Below are positions 52,144 through 60,204 of a stretch of DNA of 64,000 bases, in pieces. The stretch is from a virus: positions 167,976-231,975 of IMG/VR virus record IMGVR_UViG_3300042934_000547; one strand, written 5' to 3'. How positions within the stretch are numbered: the first letter of the stretch is position 1; each line of letters starts with the position of its first letter. The translations under genes and the position numbers were made by a program. Under the pieces are notes generated by a model, which saw only the letters and a list, made by a program, of their open reading frames with translations, was not told the origin of the DNA and made no database searches.

Positions 52144-53215
52144 TTTTATTTACCTCTTTTATATAATTTGACAACGATTTAACAAATTCAATTTCCATAT
52201 TTGAACTCGTAAATCCAGCGGCATTTTTATGCCCTCCACCACCATGCTTCATACATATTTCAACTACACTAACTTCCTTAGAATATAGTGTATATTTATA
52301 TTTCTCGCCATTAAACGTAAAAAGTATACAAAAATCGAATTTATCGATAAGTTCTTCGAAAGCAAATGAATTACCTAATCCTTCATTTAGACATAAGCAA
52401 GTGTGTCCATCTAATTTACCGATGAATCCGTATTCATTTAATTTTGATATATATTCTTTCTCTTTTGGAAGTGAATCTATTCTACCGTCATCAATTACAT
52501 CATTAATATCTATACAGGTATGCTCTGGATTTAATATATTTAAATTCAATGCATTAGATAAAATATCATCATTTAACCATTCATTCCATAATTTATATCC
52601 ACTCTCTTCAGTTAATAATTCTCTATTTAAACCAAAAGTCCCTCTATTAAAATATCTAGCCACTTTATTAGGAAGTAGATGTTTCCATGTGTCGTAATCA
52701 TCGACTAACTTTAAAATGTATGGTATATGATAATCATCATATTGCTCGATGATATTAGTCGTTCCATCAACCTGCAATTTAGATTGTACTTTGTTACAAG
52801 GACTTATGAATAATCCTATATATGCTAAATAAGCACCACATGCAGATTTATTTATCATACCAAATAATCGATTTTCATTTTCATCAATAAATGTTGGATT
52901 TCCTTTTATAAAATCGAATGATGAGTCATGATGGTCAAACCATATTACTTCAACTGAATGGTCAAATAAGAATTTAAATATCCCTAATGCTTCCTCTAAA
53001 TTGAAAGAATAATCCACGATGTAAATTCTATCATATTTACAATTTCGTGTACATACAACTCTTTTTATTTCCTCTAAATCATTCTTTACGTGATTTAGTG
53101 TGATTGTATCAATCTCAGCTGGTTTATTAAGATTAGCATGTAAATCACATAAAGCACCTCCTAACATTCCGTCATTATCATGATGCCTTATTACTAAAAA
53201 TTTCTTAGTTTCCAT
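52136..53215 (-). CDS. DHH-family phosphoesterase (NrnA/RecJ-like)
   Basis: The 359-residue product (start METKKFLVIR, AAAGGA 8 nt upstream of the second ATG) has the DHH motifs: HHDNDG (residues 11-16), YIVDYS (65-70), WFDHHDSS (92-99), and the DHHA1 signature GGGGHKNAAGF near 330. Metal-bound Asp and His residues hydrolyse phosphodiester bonds. NrnA-like members degrade short oligonucleotides or cyclic-dinucleotide-derived pApA, and RecJ-like members chew single-stranded DNA. The size (about 360) fits the NrnA/oligoribonuclease class better. In a phage it may recycle nucleotides or remove signalling molecules. First gene of an early-type operon (promoter 53320). Confidence 0.85.
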   Translation of the reverse strand: METKKFLVIRHHDNDGMLGGALCDLHANLNKPAEIDTITLNHVKNDLEEIKRVVCTRNCKYDRIYIVDYSFNLEEALGIFKFLFDHSVEVIWFDHHDSSFDFIKGNPTFIDENENRLFGMINKSACGAYLAYIGLFISPCNKVQSKLQVDGTTNIIEQYDDYHIPYILKLVDDYDTWKHLLPNKVARYFNRGTFGLNRELLTEESGYKLWNEWLNDDILSNALNLNILNPEHTCIDINDVIDDGRIDSLPKEKEYISKLNEYGFIGKLDGHTCLCLNEGLGNSFAFEELIDKFDFCILFTFNGEKYKYTLYSKEVSVVEICMKHGGGGHKNAAGFTSSNMEIEFVKSLSNYIKEVNKNE

Positions 53216-53319
53216 AATCATTTCCTTTCTTCTCCACGACTATAATAAGTCAATAAGTATTTTGTGGTTATCATTTCTTAATTGAAATAATTATTTAGAT
53301 TTATTTTACCTATCAAATA

Positions 53320-53330
53320 TATAATATATA
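53320..53330 (-). promoter_or_regulatory. Early-type promoter candidate (DHH operon)
   Basis: Reads TATATATTATA, then 3 nt, then TTGA on the minus strand, about 105 nt upstream of the DHH gene start. Confidence 0.55.
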
Positions 53331-53375
53331 TCTGAAATTATTAACAATTACATCTAATTAAGGAGGTGATTCGTG

Positions 53376-54161
53376 ATGATTGAAATAACTAGCTTGAATG
53401 AGGCTAAAAGAAAGAAACCAGAAGAAGACGATGATGATTCTCGTTATGAATTAGAAGATGAACCTAACGAAGAAGAAACAGATGAAGATGACGTGGGCGA
53501 ACCTGATGACGAAGAAGATGTTGACTATAATATCGGTGATGATGAAGGTGAACCTGATGAAGAAGAACCTGATGAAGAAGAACTTGATGATGATGGTAAT
53601 ATTGAGGATACCCAATACGAATTAGGTGACGAGGATGAACCTGATGCGGAAAATGTTGATGACGAAGATACGGGTGAAGAATCAGATTTAGAAAACGATG
53701 ATGGTGGTAATTACGATATGGATGATGAAGATCCTGAAGGAGAAGGCGATGAAGGAACACCAGATGGAGAAACTGATGATATTGATGATTCTGCTAGCCA
53801 ACATCCTGATTATATAGATATAAATAACATCGAATCCGAAGTAGCCAGCCAAATATTAAACAATCAGGAACTTCTAGTTAGGAAGAATAACCTGAAGAAG
53901 TTATTTAAAAATCTTTATGACAGTATTGAGCAATATATTAATAAATTATCCAATATGTCAATTGCTGATTCTGAAGAAGAAAAACAGGTAAATGAGATAA
54001 TTAATCAGTTAAAGGAAGCCAAAGTATTATTGATTGATTATGTTTCTGATGTGTATGATATTAAGTCGTATACAGAGAATTTAACCCAATACTACCAGTA
54101 TATTGCACTTCTGGAAAATATATTTGCAGTAATAAAGATGCTAAATGATAAACACAAGTAA
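53376..54161 (+). CDS. Acidic protein before capsid gene (scaffold candidate)
   Basis: A 261-residue protein whose residues 14-145 are almost entirely Asp, Glu, Gly, Pro and Asn (highly acidic, disordered). The C-terminal part is helical (LLVRKNNLKKLFKNLYDSIEQ, then NEIINQLKEAKVLLIDYVSD). The N-terminus ITSLNE|A (Glu9|Ala10) fits the cleavage-like motif of other virion candidates. Start ATG at 53376 lies 6 nt after AGGAGGTGA; a GTG one codon earlier is possible. Acidic, helical proteins directly before the capsid gene are often scaffolds or internal head proteins. Antisense frames here are composition artefacts. Confidence 0.6.
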   Translation: MIEITSLNEAKRKKPEEDDDDSRYELEDEPNEEETDEDDVGEPDDEEDVDYNIGDDEGEPDEEEPDEEELDDDGNIEDTQYELGDEDEPDAENVDDEDTGEESDLENDDGGNYDMDDEDPEGEGDEGTPDGETDDIDDSASQHPDYIDINNIESEVASQILNNQELLVRKNNLKKLFKNLYDSIEQYINKLSNMSIADSEEEKQVNEIINQLKEAKVLLIDYVSDVYDIKSYTENLTQYYQYIALLENIFAVIKMLNDKHK

Positions 54162-54165
54162 ATAC

Positions 54166-54200
54166 TGCTATTTTATAGCACTATAGGTATTATTTTTACA
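54166..54200 (+). terminator. Weak hairpin before capsid promoter
   Basis: TGCTATTTTATAGCA can form a 6-bp AT-rich stem, followed by a T-rich sequence. Low strength. Confidence 0.25.
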
Positions 54201-54201
54201 T

Positions 54202-54213
54202 AACAATATAATA
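54202..54213 (+). promoter_or_regulatory. Late-type promoter candidate (capsid)
   Basis: AACAATATAATA, identical to the sites at 45632 and 50016, about 20 nt before the GGAGGT of the capsid gene. Confidence 0.62.
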
Positions 54214-54246
54214 ATTAAATTGAAATTATGAAGGAGGTACAATATT

Positions 54247-56007
54247 ATGCAATATGGTACTAGACAAAGAGTGAATAATGATATAGCTGGTATGAGCTAT
54301 AAAAAAGATAAGCTTTATAAATATGCTGAGCAAACTAATGAGTTGAGAACAGCAATTAAGGAAGAAACTGGGTTAGATATATTTACTACTCCGGGAGGTA
54401 TATCAAATGATAGATATGCCGTTGCGAGAAACCAGTTAAAGGATTTCTTCGTACAAGAATCATACGATCCTGATTTGGTAACTACATTGGACGAACAATC
54501 AGCAGTTATGGATGACATGGGTGCTTTGTTCGAAAACATGATGGATGCTATGGAAACAACTGTAGGTTCTCCTATTCAGACTAACCTTAACGAGTCTGTT
54601 GCGTTGAACACTTTGAATCCAATCATCGCTATGTCTCCAATGATATACAAAGATATATTGATTAACAATATATTCCAAAGTGCTATCGATACTGCTGTTG
54701 CTGTAAGTCCTATCGTACCAATAAGACATGAGCACAGATATTTAGTTTCGGTTGACGGAACTAAGAAGATTGATATTTCTAAGCAGCAACACATGATAAA
54801 ATCATTTATGGATGAAACTGCTCCATTTAAAGAAATAGTAATCACTCTTCCAGAAAACGGTTCAGTTGACATAATTGCTGCATTAAACGGCAATAATTCT
54901 GATTCATTATCAACAGCTTCTTATATTTCTAAGATTGTTATTGATAAAACTGCTGCACCTGTTGAACCTGCAACTGAAATTGAAACAGTAGAAAGACTCT
55001 GTGATTTCAGATTATTACCACAAGGTTTCAATACTACATCTGCTCAAAGATATTTGATCCAAGATGTATTGTTACCTTACTTAGATGCTCAAGGTAATCC
55101 AGTGGCAGACACAATGACTGTTACTATGAACAATAACAAATTAACAGCTATGTCTTCAATGGGTAAAATAAGATCTATAACTTTCAAAGCAAGACTTGAT
55201 ACTTCAACAGCAATGTTAAAGACTTGTACAACTGCTTGGGAGCATGAAAATACACAAATCGGAATCGATGATGGTATGCCTCTTGCTACTACTGTTAACC
55301 CAAGTGAATTGAAAGATATTGCAGCTTTATTCAATATTGATCAGTTGACTAAAGTTATGAGTATATTCAGAGACACAATGGCTAACTACAAAGACAGCCA
55401 CATTTATGAATACCTAGTTGATTCTTATAATAGAATGCCTGATGATTTCGGTGGAAAATTCTCTGGTAAATTCGACTTTGCTGATATAGCAGGATATCAT
55501 GTACAGAATCCAGAATCTTGGAGACATGAAGCATTTATGCCTATATTGGACTCTTATATTTCAGATGCTTTACAACATTTAAGAGACCCTAATATATCAG
55601 TAACAATATTAGGTAGACCTGACCTTATCAGAAAGATCGAGCCTTCTAAATACGAATATCAGTCTCCAAAGAATATCGGTGCTATTCCTCTTGAATTCAA
55701 CAGAACTGTTACTACTAACCACGGCAGACAGTACAACTTCAACAGCTCAATGAAGATTAACTATGATACAGCAAACAGAAACAAATTCAGAGTTGTATTT
55801 AATCCTACATCATCTGAACGTTTCATCTACAGACTGTACAACTACCAGTTAGTAATTTCTAATGAAATCAAAGCTCAGGAGAACTTAGCATTGCCATCAG
55901 TATATGCATTCGAAAGATTCAAAGTTACTGAATGGCAACCAGTTCAAGGTGAAATTCTTGCAGTTAATCCTTCAGGATTCACTAAACCTGAATACGCTAA
56001 CCTGTAA
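54247..56007 (+). CDS. Major capsid protein (candidate)
   Basis: A 586-residue protein with the strongest high-expression signs in the window: C-ending codons, its own late promoter, AGGAGGT 7 nt before the ATG, and its own terminator. Residues 1-116 are charged and helical and end in TNLNE|S (Glu116|Ser117), the arrangement expected of an HK97-type delta domain removed by a prohead protease. The mature part is a mixed alpha/beta body ending FNSSMKINYD..RFRVVFNPTSSERFIYRLYNYQLVISNEI, which resembles the last strand and P-domain part of large-phage capsid proteins. Preceded by an acidic scaffold candidate and followed by an HExxH protein. No direct family match is claimed. Confidence 0.68.
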   Translation: MQYGTRQRVNNDIAGMSYKKDKLYKYAEQTNELRTAIKEETGLDIFTTPGGISNDRYAVARNQLKDFFVQESYDPDLVTTLDEQSAVMDDMGALFENMMDAMETTVGSPIQTNLNESVALNTLNPIIAMSPMIYKDILINNIFQSAIDTAVAVSPIVPIRHEHRYLVSVDGTKKIDISKQQHMIKSFMDETAPFKEIVITLPENGSVDIIAALNGNNSDSLSTASYISKIVIDKTAAPVEPATEIETVERLCDFRLLPQGFNTTSAQRYLIQDVLLPYLDAQGNPVADTMTVTMNNNKLTAMSSMGKIRSITFKARLDTSTAMLKTCTTAWEHENTQIGIDDGMPLATTVNPSELKDIAALFNIDQLTKVMSIFRDTMANYKDSHIYEYLVDSYNRMPDDFGGKFSGKFDFADIAGYHVQNPESWRHEAFMPILDSYISDALQHLRDPNISVTILGRPDLIRKIEPSKYEYQSPKNIGAIPLEFNRTVTTNHGRQYNFNSSMKINYDTANRNKFRVVFNPTSSERFIYRLYNYQLVISNEIKAQENLALPSVYAFERFKVTEWQPVQGEILAVNPSGFTKPEYANL

Positions 56008-56040
56008 TCCTTATTCCTTTCATATAATATATATTAAAAG

Positions 56041-56076
56041 AGCCTACGGCATGTCCCGTAGGCTTCTTTTTATTTA
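56041..56076 (+). terminator. Intrinsic terminator after capsid gene
   Basis: AGCCTACGG and CCGTAGGCT form a 9-bp GC-rich stem, followed by TCTTTTTATTT. Confidence 0.88.
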
Positions 56077-56102
56077 AAGAAAAATTTAAACAGGAGGTAT
56101 TT

Positions 56103-57269
56103 ATGAGTAATAAAACTGATTATAACTTTGGTCCTTTAGTTACATATTGTGATAACTTACTCAGAGATTATTCTAACACACCGAGAAGAAATTCGGCACT
56201 GAAAGATATCAAAGACGAATTGAATAAATTCTTCAAGGATAATAAATGCGTGGATATCATCTATACAGAAAACGATAGAATATTCTTTGGTATGTACATG
56301 TTCCCCATAAATGAACGTAATAAAACATACATGATCGAAATCGATTCAAAGTTATTAAATCCTATGATGCAATTGAATGGCAGGGAATTAGCTGCTGTAT
56401 TTTTACATGAAGTTGGTCATTGTGTGGCAAATGAAGTTGCTTACACTAAACTCGATTCAGCAGCTAATGTGTATATTGCTAAAGAAGGTATTATAATCGA
56501 TAAAGACATAGAAGAAAATTCTAAAAAAGTTAAATATATCACTATGGTTAAATCAATCAGAAATATTGCCTCCATATTTGTTCGTAATGATATGGAAGAA
56601 ATGTTTGCTGATGATTTTGTTAGAAGTACTGGATTTGGTTTAGACCTAGAGAGGGCATTTACTAAATTTAAACGCTATTGTTATGAAATACCTGAGAAAA
56701 GAAGATTATCTACCACCTTCTGGTATCTAAAGATGGTTGGAAGTTTTAATAATCGTTCAGGTTACGCTAAATCACAACTTAAAGATGGTAAAGCTGTTGA
56801 GCCATCCAAATATCTAAGAGATATATATGGAGAGGCTATAAAAGAAATAGTATCAATGGAATTGAAGAAGGGTAAATTATCTAGATACAACGAAGCTGTG
56901 GCTTATAAATTCGATAAGAGCATTGAAGCCTTAGAGGAAGGTACAAGAGACGTTGTTAAATCTATCAGATATAATATGACCAGAGATATACAAGATAAGA
57001 TTTATGAGCTGGAGATTCGTTCTAAGCATTTAGATAATGAATATGAAGCTATCAATCTTATCAAAGAACTCAATGTCTATATAGATGCTATGGAACTCAC
57101 GATGTTAAAAAATAAGGCAGATAAAAGAGAAAATGAAATGCTTTCCATGAATCTCAAGAAAGCCATGGCTTTACGTGATAAGGTAGCTAATATGCCTACA
57201 TTTAAACGTAAGGTTTATGGATTGTATATCCAATATCCAGAAGATGAATCCTTTGACGTTGCCTATTAA
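56103..57269 (+). CDS. HExxH zinc-metallopeptidase-like protein
   Basis: A 388-residue product with FLHEVGHCVAN (His102-Glu103-x-x-His106) and a later EEMFADDF (Glu165/166), the arrangement of gluzincin peptidases in which the second Glu is the third zinc ligand. The C-terminal half is helical and charged. No membrane span or signal peptide is visible, so it acts in the cytoplasm or virion. Its place right after the capsid gene raises the possibility that it processes capsid or internal proteins, although known prohead proteases are serine enzymes of other folds. AGGAGG lies 8 nt before the ATG. Confidence 0.65.
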   Translation: MSNKTDYNFGPLVTYCDNLLRDYSNTPRRNSALKDIKDELNKFFKDNKCVDIIYTENDRIFFGMYMFPINERNKTYMIEIDSKLLNPMMQLNGRELAAVFLHEVGHCVANEVAYTKLDSAANVYIAKEGIIIDKDIEENSKKVKYITMVKSIRNIASIFVRNDMEEMFADDFVRSTGFGLDLERAFTKFKRYCYEIPEKRRLSTTFWYLKMVGSFNNRSGYAKSQLKDGKAVEPSKYLRDIYGEAIKEIVSMELKKGKLSRYNEAVAYKFDKSIEALEEGTRDVVKSIRYNMTRDIQDKIYELEIRSKHLDNEYEAINLIKELNVYIDAMELTMLKNKADKRENEMLSMNLKKAMALRDKVANMPTFKRKVYGLYIQYPEDESFDVAY

Positions 57270-57276
57270 TTTCTAG

Positions 57277-57310
57277 TATAGGGGTTTACCCCTATACTAT
57301 TTTATTTTGT
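57277..57310 (+). terminator. Intrinsic terminator
   Basis: AGTATAGGGG and CCCCTATACT form a 10-bp stem with a TTTA loop, followed by ATTTTATTTTG. Confidence 0.85.
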
Positions 57311-57314
57311 CTAA

Positions 57315-57326
57315 AACACTTCATTA
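57315..57326 (+). promoter_or_regulatory. Late-type promoter candidate
   Basis: AACACTTCATTA lies 11 nt before the GGAGG of the thymidylate kinase gene. Confidence 0.4.
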
Positions 57327-57350
57327 GTGATTAATTGGAGGTATTAGAAT

Positions 57351-57962
57351 ATGCAAGAATTTAAACCGTTATTTATCGTTTTTGATGGAATTGATGGATG
57401 TGGTAAGACCACACAATTAAAATTGTTTAGCAATTTTTTATCAGAATTAGGAGCTGACAATACTATTGTGCGATTTCCGGGTGGAACAGGATTTGGAAAT
57501 ACTATCCGTGATATGTTATTGAGGAAAGTATTTAATCAAGCTGGTGAAGCATTAGCATTTGCACTCGATAGACATCATACTCTCAATAAAATTGTCAGAC
57601 CTGCATTATTAGAGAATAAATTTGTATTAGCAGATAGGTATGACAGTTCATCTTTAGCATATCAAGGGGTTGATATAACTAATGACCTAAATAAAGCTGG
57701 GGAGATATCAGAAGCTGATTTATACATAATATTTAGAATGGACCCAAAACTCGCATTAGATAGAGCACAACAACGAGAAGCATTGAATGAACTTGAGAAG
57801 GATGTATTCACCAATCGTGTTGAAAAGATTTCTAAGGTTTATAATAATCTACCAAGAAAAAATGTCATTTATATTGACGTAGATGAATTTAAAACTGCTG
57901 AAGATATTCAGTTTGAAGTAGCTATTAAATTTACCGATTTTTACTCTAAAATAAATAAATAA
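57351..57962 (+). CDS. tmk: Thymidylate kinase
   Basis: The 203-residue product has all the landmarks of dTMP kinase: P-loop GIDGCGKTT (residues 13-21), RFPGGTGFGNTIRD (the Arg/Pro loop gripping dTMP), and ADRYDSSSLAYQG (about 92-104). It phosphorylates dTMP to dTDP, complementing dUTPase in building a dTTP pool. Size and motif spacing are normal. GGAGG lies 9 nt before the ATG. It heads a run of five rightward genes ending with the lipoprotein, several of which are host-interaction candidates. Confidence 0.95.
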   Translation: MQEFKPLFIVFDGIDGCGKTTQLKLFSNFLSELGADNTIVRFPGGTGFGNTIRDMLLRKVFNQAGEALAFALDRHHTLNKIVRPALLENKFVLADRYDSSSLAYQGVDITNDLNKAGEISEADLYIIFRMDPKLALDRAQQREALNELEKDVFTNRVEKISKVYNNLPRKNVIYIDVDEFKTAEDIQFEVAIKFTDFYSKINK

Positions 57963-58028
57963 TTCTCCTGTAACTATTATATAGTGAGTAAATAGAATAA
58001 AAAGGTAGAAAATAAATGGGAGGAATAG

Positions 58029-58400
58029 GTGAAGTATATGAAGTTTGAATTTAACGTCAAAAATATAGGACAGATATCTGATGGTTCTCATACGTTTGAC
58101 GAATTGTATTACCACCGAATGATGTTATTTGCTGTAATTTGTAATACTTATAAAGATGCTGCGTGGAAATCATGGAAACATGAGGATGGAACGATGTATG
58201 ATGACTATTTCATAGTAGGAATAACTACCCCTGATGGAGATTATTCGTATCATTATCATAAAGACCACTGGGACATGTTTAATGTACGAGAATTAGCTAA
58301 AGCTCCAAAATATGATGGTCATCAGCCTAAGGATGTAGATAGGTTATTAAGTCTAGTACCCGGAAGTGCAATGAAAATAAAGAAACCTAAGATGAAATAA
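58029..58400 (+). CDS. WDGH-type conserved phage protein
   Basis: The 123-residue product carries a domain common in phages: ISDGSHTFDELYYHRMMLF, then AAWKSWKHEDGTMYDDYFIVGI, then a YHYH..HWDMF segment, and finally APKYDGHQPKDVDRLL (a WDGH-like box with Tyr for Trp). Several invariant-looking His, Asp and Trp residues suggest a binding or catalytic site, but I know of no assigned function. Start is taken as GTG 5 nt after GGGAGG; an ATG three codons on is 14 nt away. It precedes the Tad1/Acb2-like gene by 11 nt. Confidence 0.72.
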   Translation: MKYMKFEFNVKNIGQISDGSHTFDELYYHRMMLFAVICNTYKDAAWKSWKHEDGTMYDDYFIVGITTPDGDYSYHYHKDHWDMFNVRELAKAPKYDGHQPKDVDRLLSLVPGSAMKIKKPKMK

Positions 58401-58411
58401 AGGAGAAACAA

Positions 58412-58777
58412 ATGAAATCTGTAAAACATGATTTATTAACAAGTAAATATACAGTTGTACAGCACGAAAATGATGAAGATATGAAATTCGGAGTTCCGTG
58501 TAATTTTACTGTAGTTCAGTCTATTCTTGTTGAACCAAAAACTTTAGCTGAAATACATTTTCAAGAAGGTCCAATAAAAGAATGCGGAATAAATGGGGTA
58601 AATAACGAAGATTTAATAGCAATGGTTATTTGTAGACTCGGACATTTTCAAAATTCTAATTTTTCTTGTCGTGAGAATGCAATGGCTATCACTAAACTTG
58701 AAGAAGCTTTATTATGGCTTAGAAAGAGAACCATGGGAAGGGAACAAAGGGGTGTTGAAGGAACACATGAATTATAA
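58412..58777 (+). CDS. Tad1/Acb2-type cyclic-nucleotide sponge (anti-defence)
   Basis: The 121-residue product has the hairpin domain shared by Tad1 and Acb2: FQEGPIKECGINGVNNEDLI, a helix, then CRENAMAITKLEEALLWLRKR and the ending REQRGVEGTHEL. Tad1 sequesters the gcADPR signal of Thoeris and both families bind cyclic di- or trinucleotides of CBASS, stopping defence activation without degrading the signal. The length (121) fits Tad1 better than the shorter Acb2. The fold acts as an oligomer in the host cytoplasm. It lies in the tmk operon with a WDGH protein, a 55-residue protein and a lipoprotein. Which signal it binds cannot be told from sequence by eye. Confidence 0.78.
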   Translation: MKSVKHDLLTSKYTVVQHENDEDMKFGVPCNFTVVQSILVEPKTLAEIHFQEGPIKECGINGVNNEDLIAMVICRLGHFQNSNFSCRENAMAITKLEEALLWLRKRTMGREQRGVEGTHEL

Positions 58778-58797
58778 TATATAAATAGGAGAAATAA

Positions 58798-58965
58798 ATG
58801 GCTTCAGGACATGTTTGGAATTACGTGATGATGCGATTACCAAATCAAGAGGTTGTTGAAGGACATATAAGTGGTTACAGACTTTTGAATAACATTATTG
58901 ATGTCAAAGTTAATGGTATTTGGTATAGCACACATATGAGTAATGTGGTTTTGATGGTTAAATAA
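58798..58965 (+). CDS. 55-residue hypothetical protein
   Basis: A 55-codon frame with AGGAG 7 nt before its ATG, 20 nt after the sponge gene. The sequence (MASGHVWNYVMMRLPNQ, then VEGHISGYRLLNNIIDVKVNGIWYSTHMSNVVLMVK) looks like a small all-beta barrel with alternating hydrophobic strands, SH3- or LSm-like in style. No family assigned. Its location within a counter-defence-like cluster is its main interest. Confidence 0.6.
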   Translation: MASGHVWNYVMMRLPNQEVVEGHISGYRLLNNIIDVKVNGIWYSTHMSNVVLMVK

Positions 58966-58985
58966 TAATGAGAGAGGAATTTAAA

Positions 58986-59402
58986 ATGAGAAAATTTAAT
59001 GCATGGGTTTTACTGGATTGTATATTCGTCCTATGTCTGTTATCAGCTGTTGTAACTGGGTGTACCCAAAGACAATCAGATAAGGTATCTTATAATCTAT
59101 CTCTTGAAGCAGATAATTTTAACGTAATACGACAATTGACATTTATCAATATCCGTACAGATGATATATTATTCCAAATGACTGGAAATTTATCTATTAA
59201 AACCGATAATGGTGATGGTCAATTAGAAATTGTTGTCAAAGATGGTGAAACGTATCGTAAACATTTCATTCGATTAAATGAATGGGTTACATATGTTGTA
59301 GAGGATGTTACCGTGTATGGAACAGATGTTAATAATTATAAATACACTCTAAACTATAATCCGAAGATGTGGGTTCCATTGGAATTAAAAACAATTGAAT
59401 AA
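58986..59402 (+). CDS. Predicted lipoprotein
   Basis: The 138-residue product starts at MRKFNAWVLLDC; GAGAGGAA lies 6 nt upstream, and an in-frame ATG six codons earlier has no ribosome site. A signal sequence with a hydrophobic core (IFVLCLLSAVV) ends in the lipobox V-T-G-C, with Cys26 as the lipidated residue. The mature part is about 112 residues, beta-rich (VVKDGETYRKHFIRLNEWVTYVVEDVTVYG). It would be anchored on the outside of the host membrane. Phage lipoproteins are often superinfection-exclusion proteins that block DNA entry; that role is an inference here. Confidence 0.72.
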   Translation: MRKFNAWVLLDCIFVLCLLSAVVTGCTQRQSDKVSYNLSLEADNFNVIRQLTFINIRTDDILFQMTGNLSIKTDNGDGQLEIVVKDGETYRKHFIRLNEWVTYVVEDVTVYGTDVNNYKYTLNYNPKMWVPLELKTIE

Positions 59403-59434
59403 ACTAAAAAATATAAAATAAAAGGAGAAAACAA

Positions 59435-60154
59435 ATGGCTTTAGGACAAAATACAAACAATAATAAGGATAAGGATATTGTAAATATCTGGTCAAGAATT
59501 TCGTTTATCAATCAGGAAGACACATATGATCCATCTAGATTGAGTTATTCATTCTGGGGTGGTAATATGAAATTGACTATTGCACCGAAAAAAGATGGCG
59601 ATGCTATGGGTTATGATAATGATACTGCACTTAGCATATTCATATCACCAAGAATGGCTAAAAATTTAGCAGAGGAAATTCAATTATTCATAAAAGACCC
59701 AATGAAGTATAACAATGTCGGTATTGCAACTAAGAAAGGTATAATCCTTGTTTCTAACGGAATGGTTGAAACTGGTAAATTTACACCAATGGTAAAAATC
59801 TCAACACTGAATGATAAATTGATACCAGAGGTTACTTTTGCACATGCATTCCAAAGCACATTCAGTATCAGAAATTATGATGCTAAAACAGGTGATTTTG
59901 AAAAAATAGATAAAGATTTATTATCACTCGGTATGTTGTATGATGCATTAACTGAATTTACTAATGCTTCTTCTGCGGCATATGCATATGTGAACTTAGA
60001 TAAGTTTATCAATGGTGGCTATGCTAATAAACTTGGTAAAGATTCATCTTCTTCATACGGTAGTGATAAGAATGTGTATTCACAGTTTGACAACAAACAA
60101 CCGTCAGGTAATTCAACCACCTATACTTCTGGTGATTTAGAGAACTTATTATAG
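59435..60154 (+). CDS. Possible ssDNA-binding/replication protein, 239 aa
   Basis: A 239-residue protein with an N-terminal beta-rich core (IVNIWSRISFINQEDTYDPS, then LSYSFWGGNMKLTIAPKK), a middle helical part, and a Ser/Gly/Asn/Gln-rich flexible C-terminus ending SGDLENLL. A structured core plus a disordered tail with an acidic-hydrophobic tip is the architecture of phage ssDNA-binding proteins. I recognise no family motif, so the call is tentative; an abundant DNA-replication accessory factor is an alternative. AAAGGAG lies 8 nt before the ATG, and a strong terminator follows. Confidence 0.4.
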   Translation: MALGQNTNNNKDKDIVNIWSRISFINQEDTYDPSRLSYSFWGGNMKLTIAPKKDGDAMGYDNDTALSIFISPRMAKNLAEEIQLFIKDPMKYNNVGIATKKGIILVSNGMVETGKFTPMVKISTLNDKLIPEVTFAHAFQSTFSIRNYDAKTGDFEKIDKDLLSLGMLYDALTEFTNASSAAYAYVNLDKFINGGYANKLGKDSSSSYGSDKNVYSQFDNKQPSGNSTTYTSGDLENLL

Positions 60155-60183
60155 GATGTAGCAATACATCCTTTTTGTTTTTC
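60154..60183 (+). terminator. Intrinsic terminator
   Basis: GGATGT and ACATCC pair with a 6-nt loop, followed by TTTTTGTTTTTC. Confidence 0.75.
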
Positions 60184-60204
60184 TTATAGAGAGGAAGTGA
60201 AATA

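Noticed and set aside
53260-53290. Host sigma-A-like -35/-10 pair before the DHH gene
   Set aside because: TTGACT and TATTAT are adjacent rather than 17 nt apart, and the early-type motif upstream explains transcription better.
53464-53760. His/Leu-rich 98-residue antisense frame under the acidic gene
   Set aside because: It is the reverse complement of GAT/GAA repeats in the acidic protein; no ribosome site or promoter supports it.
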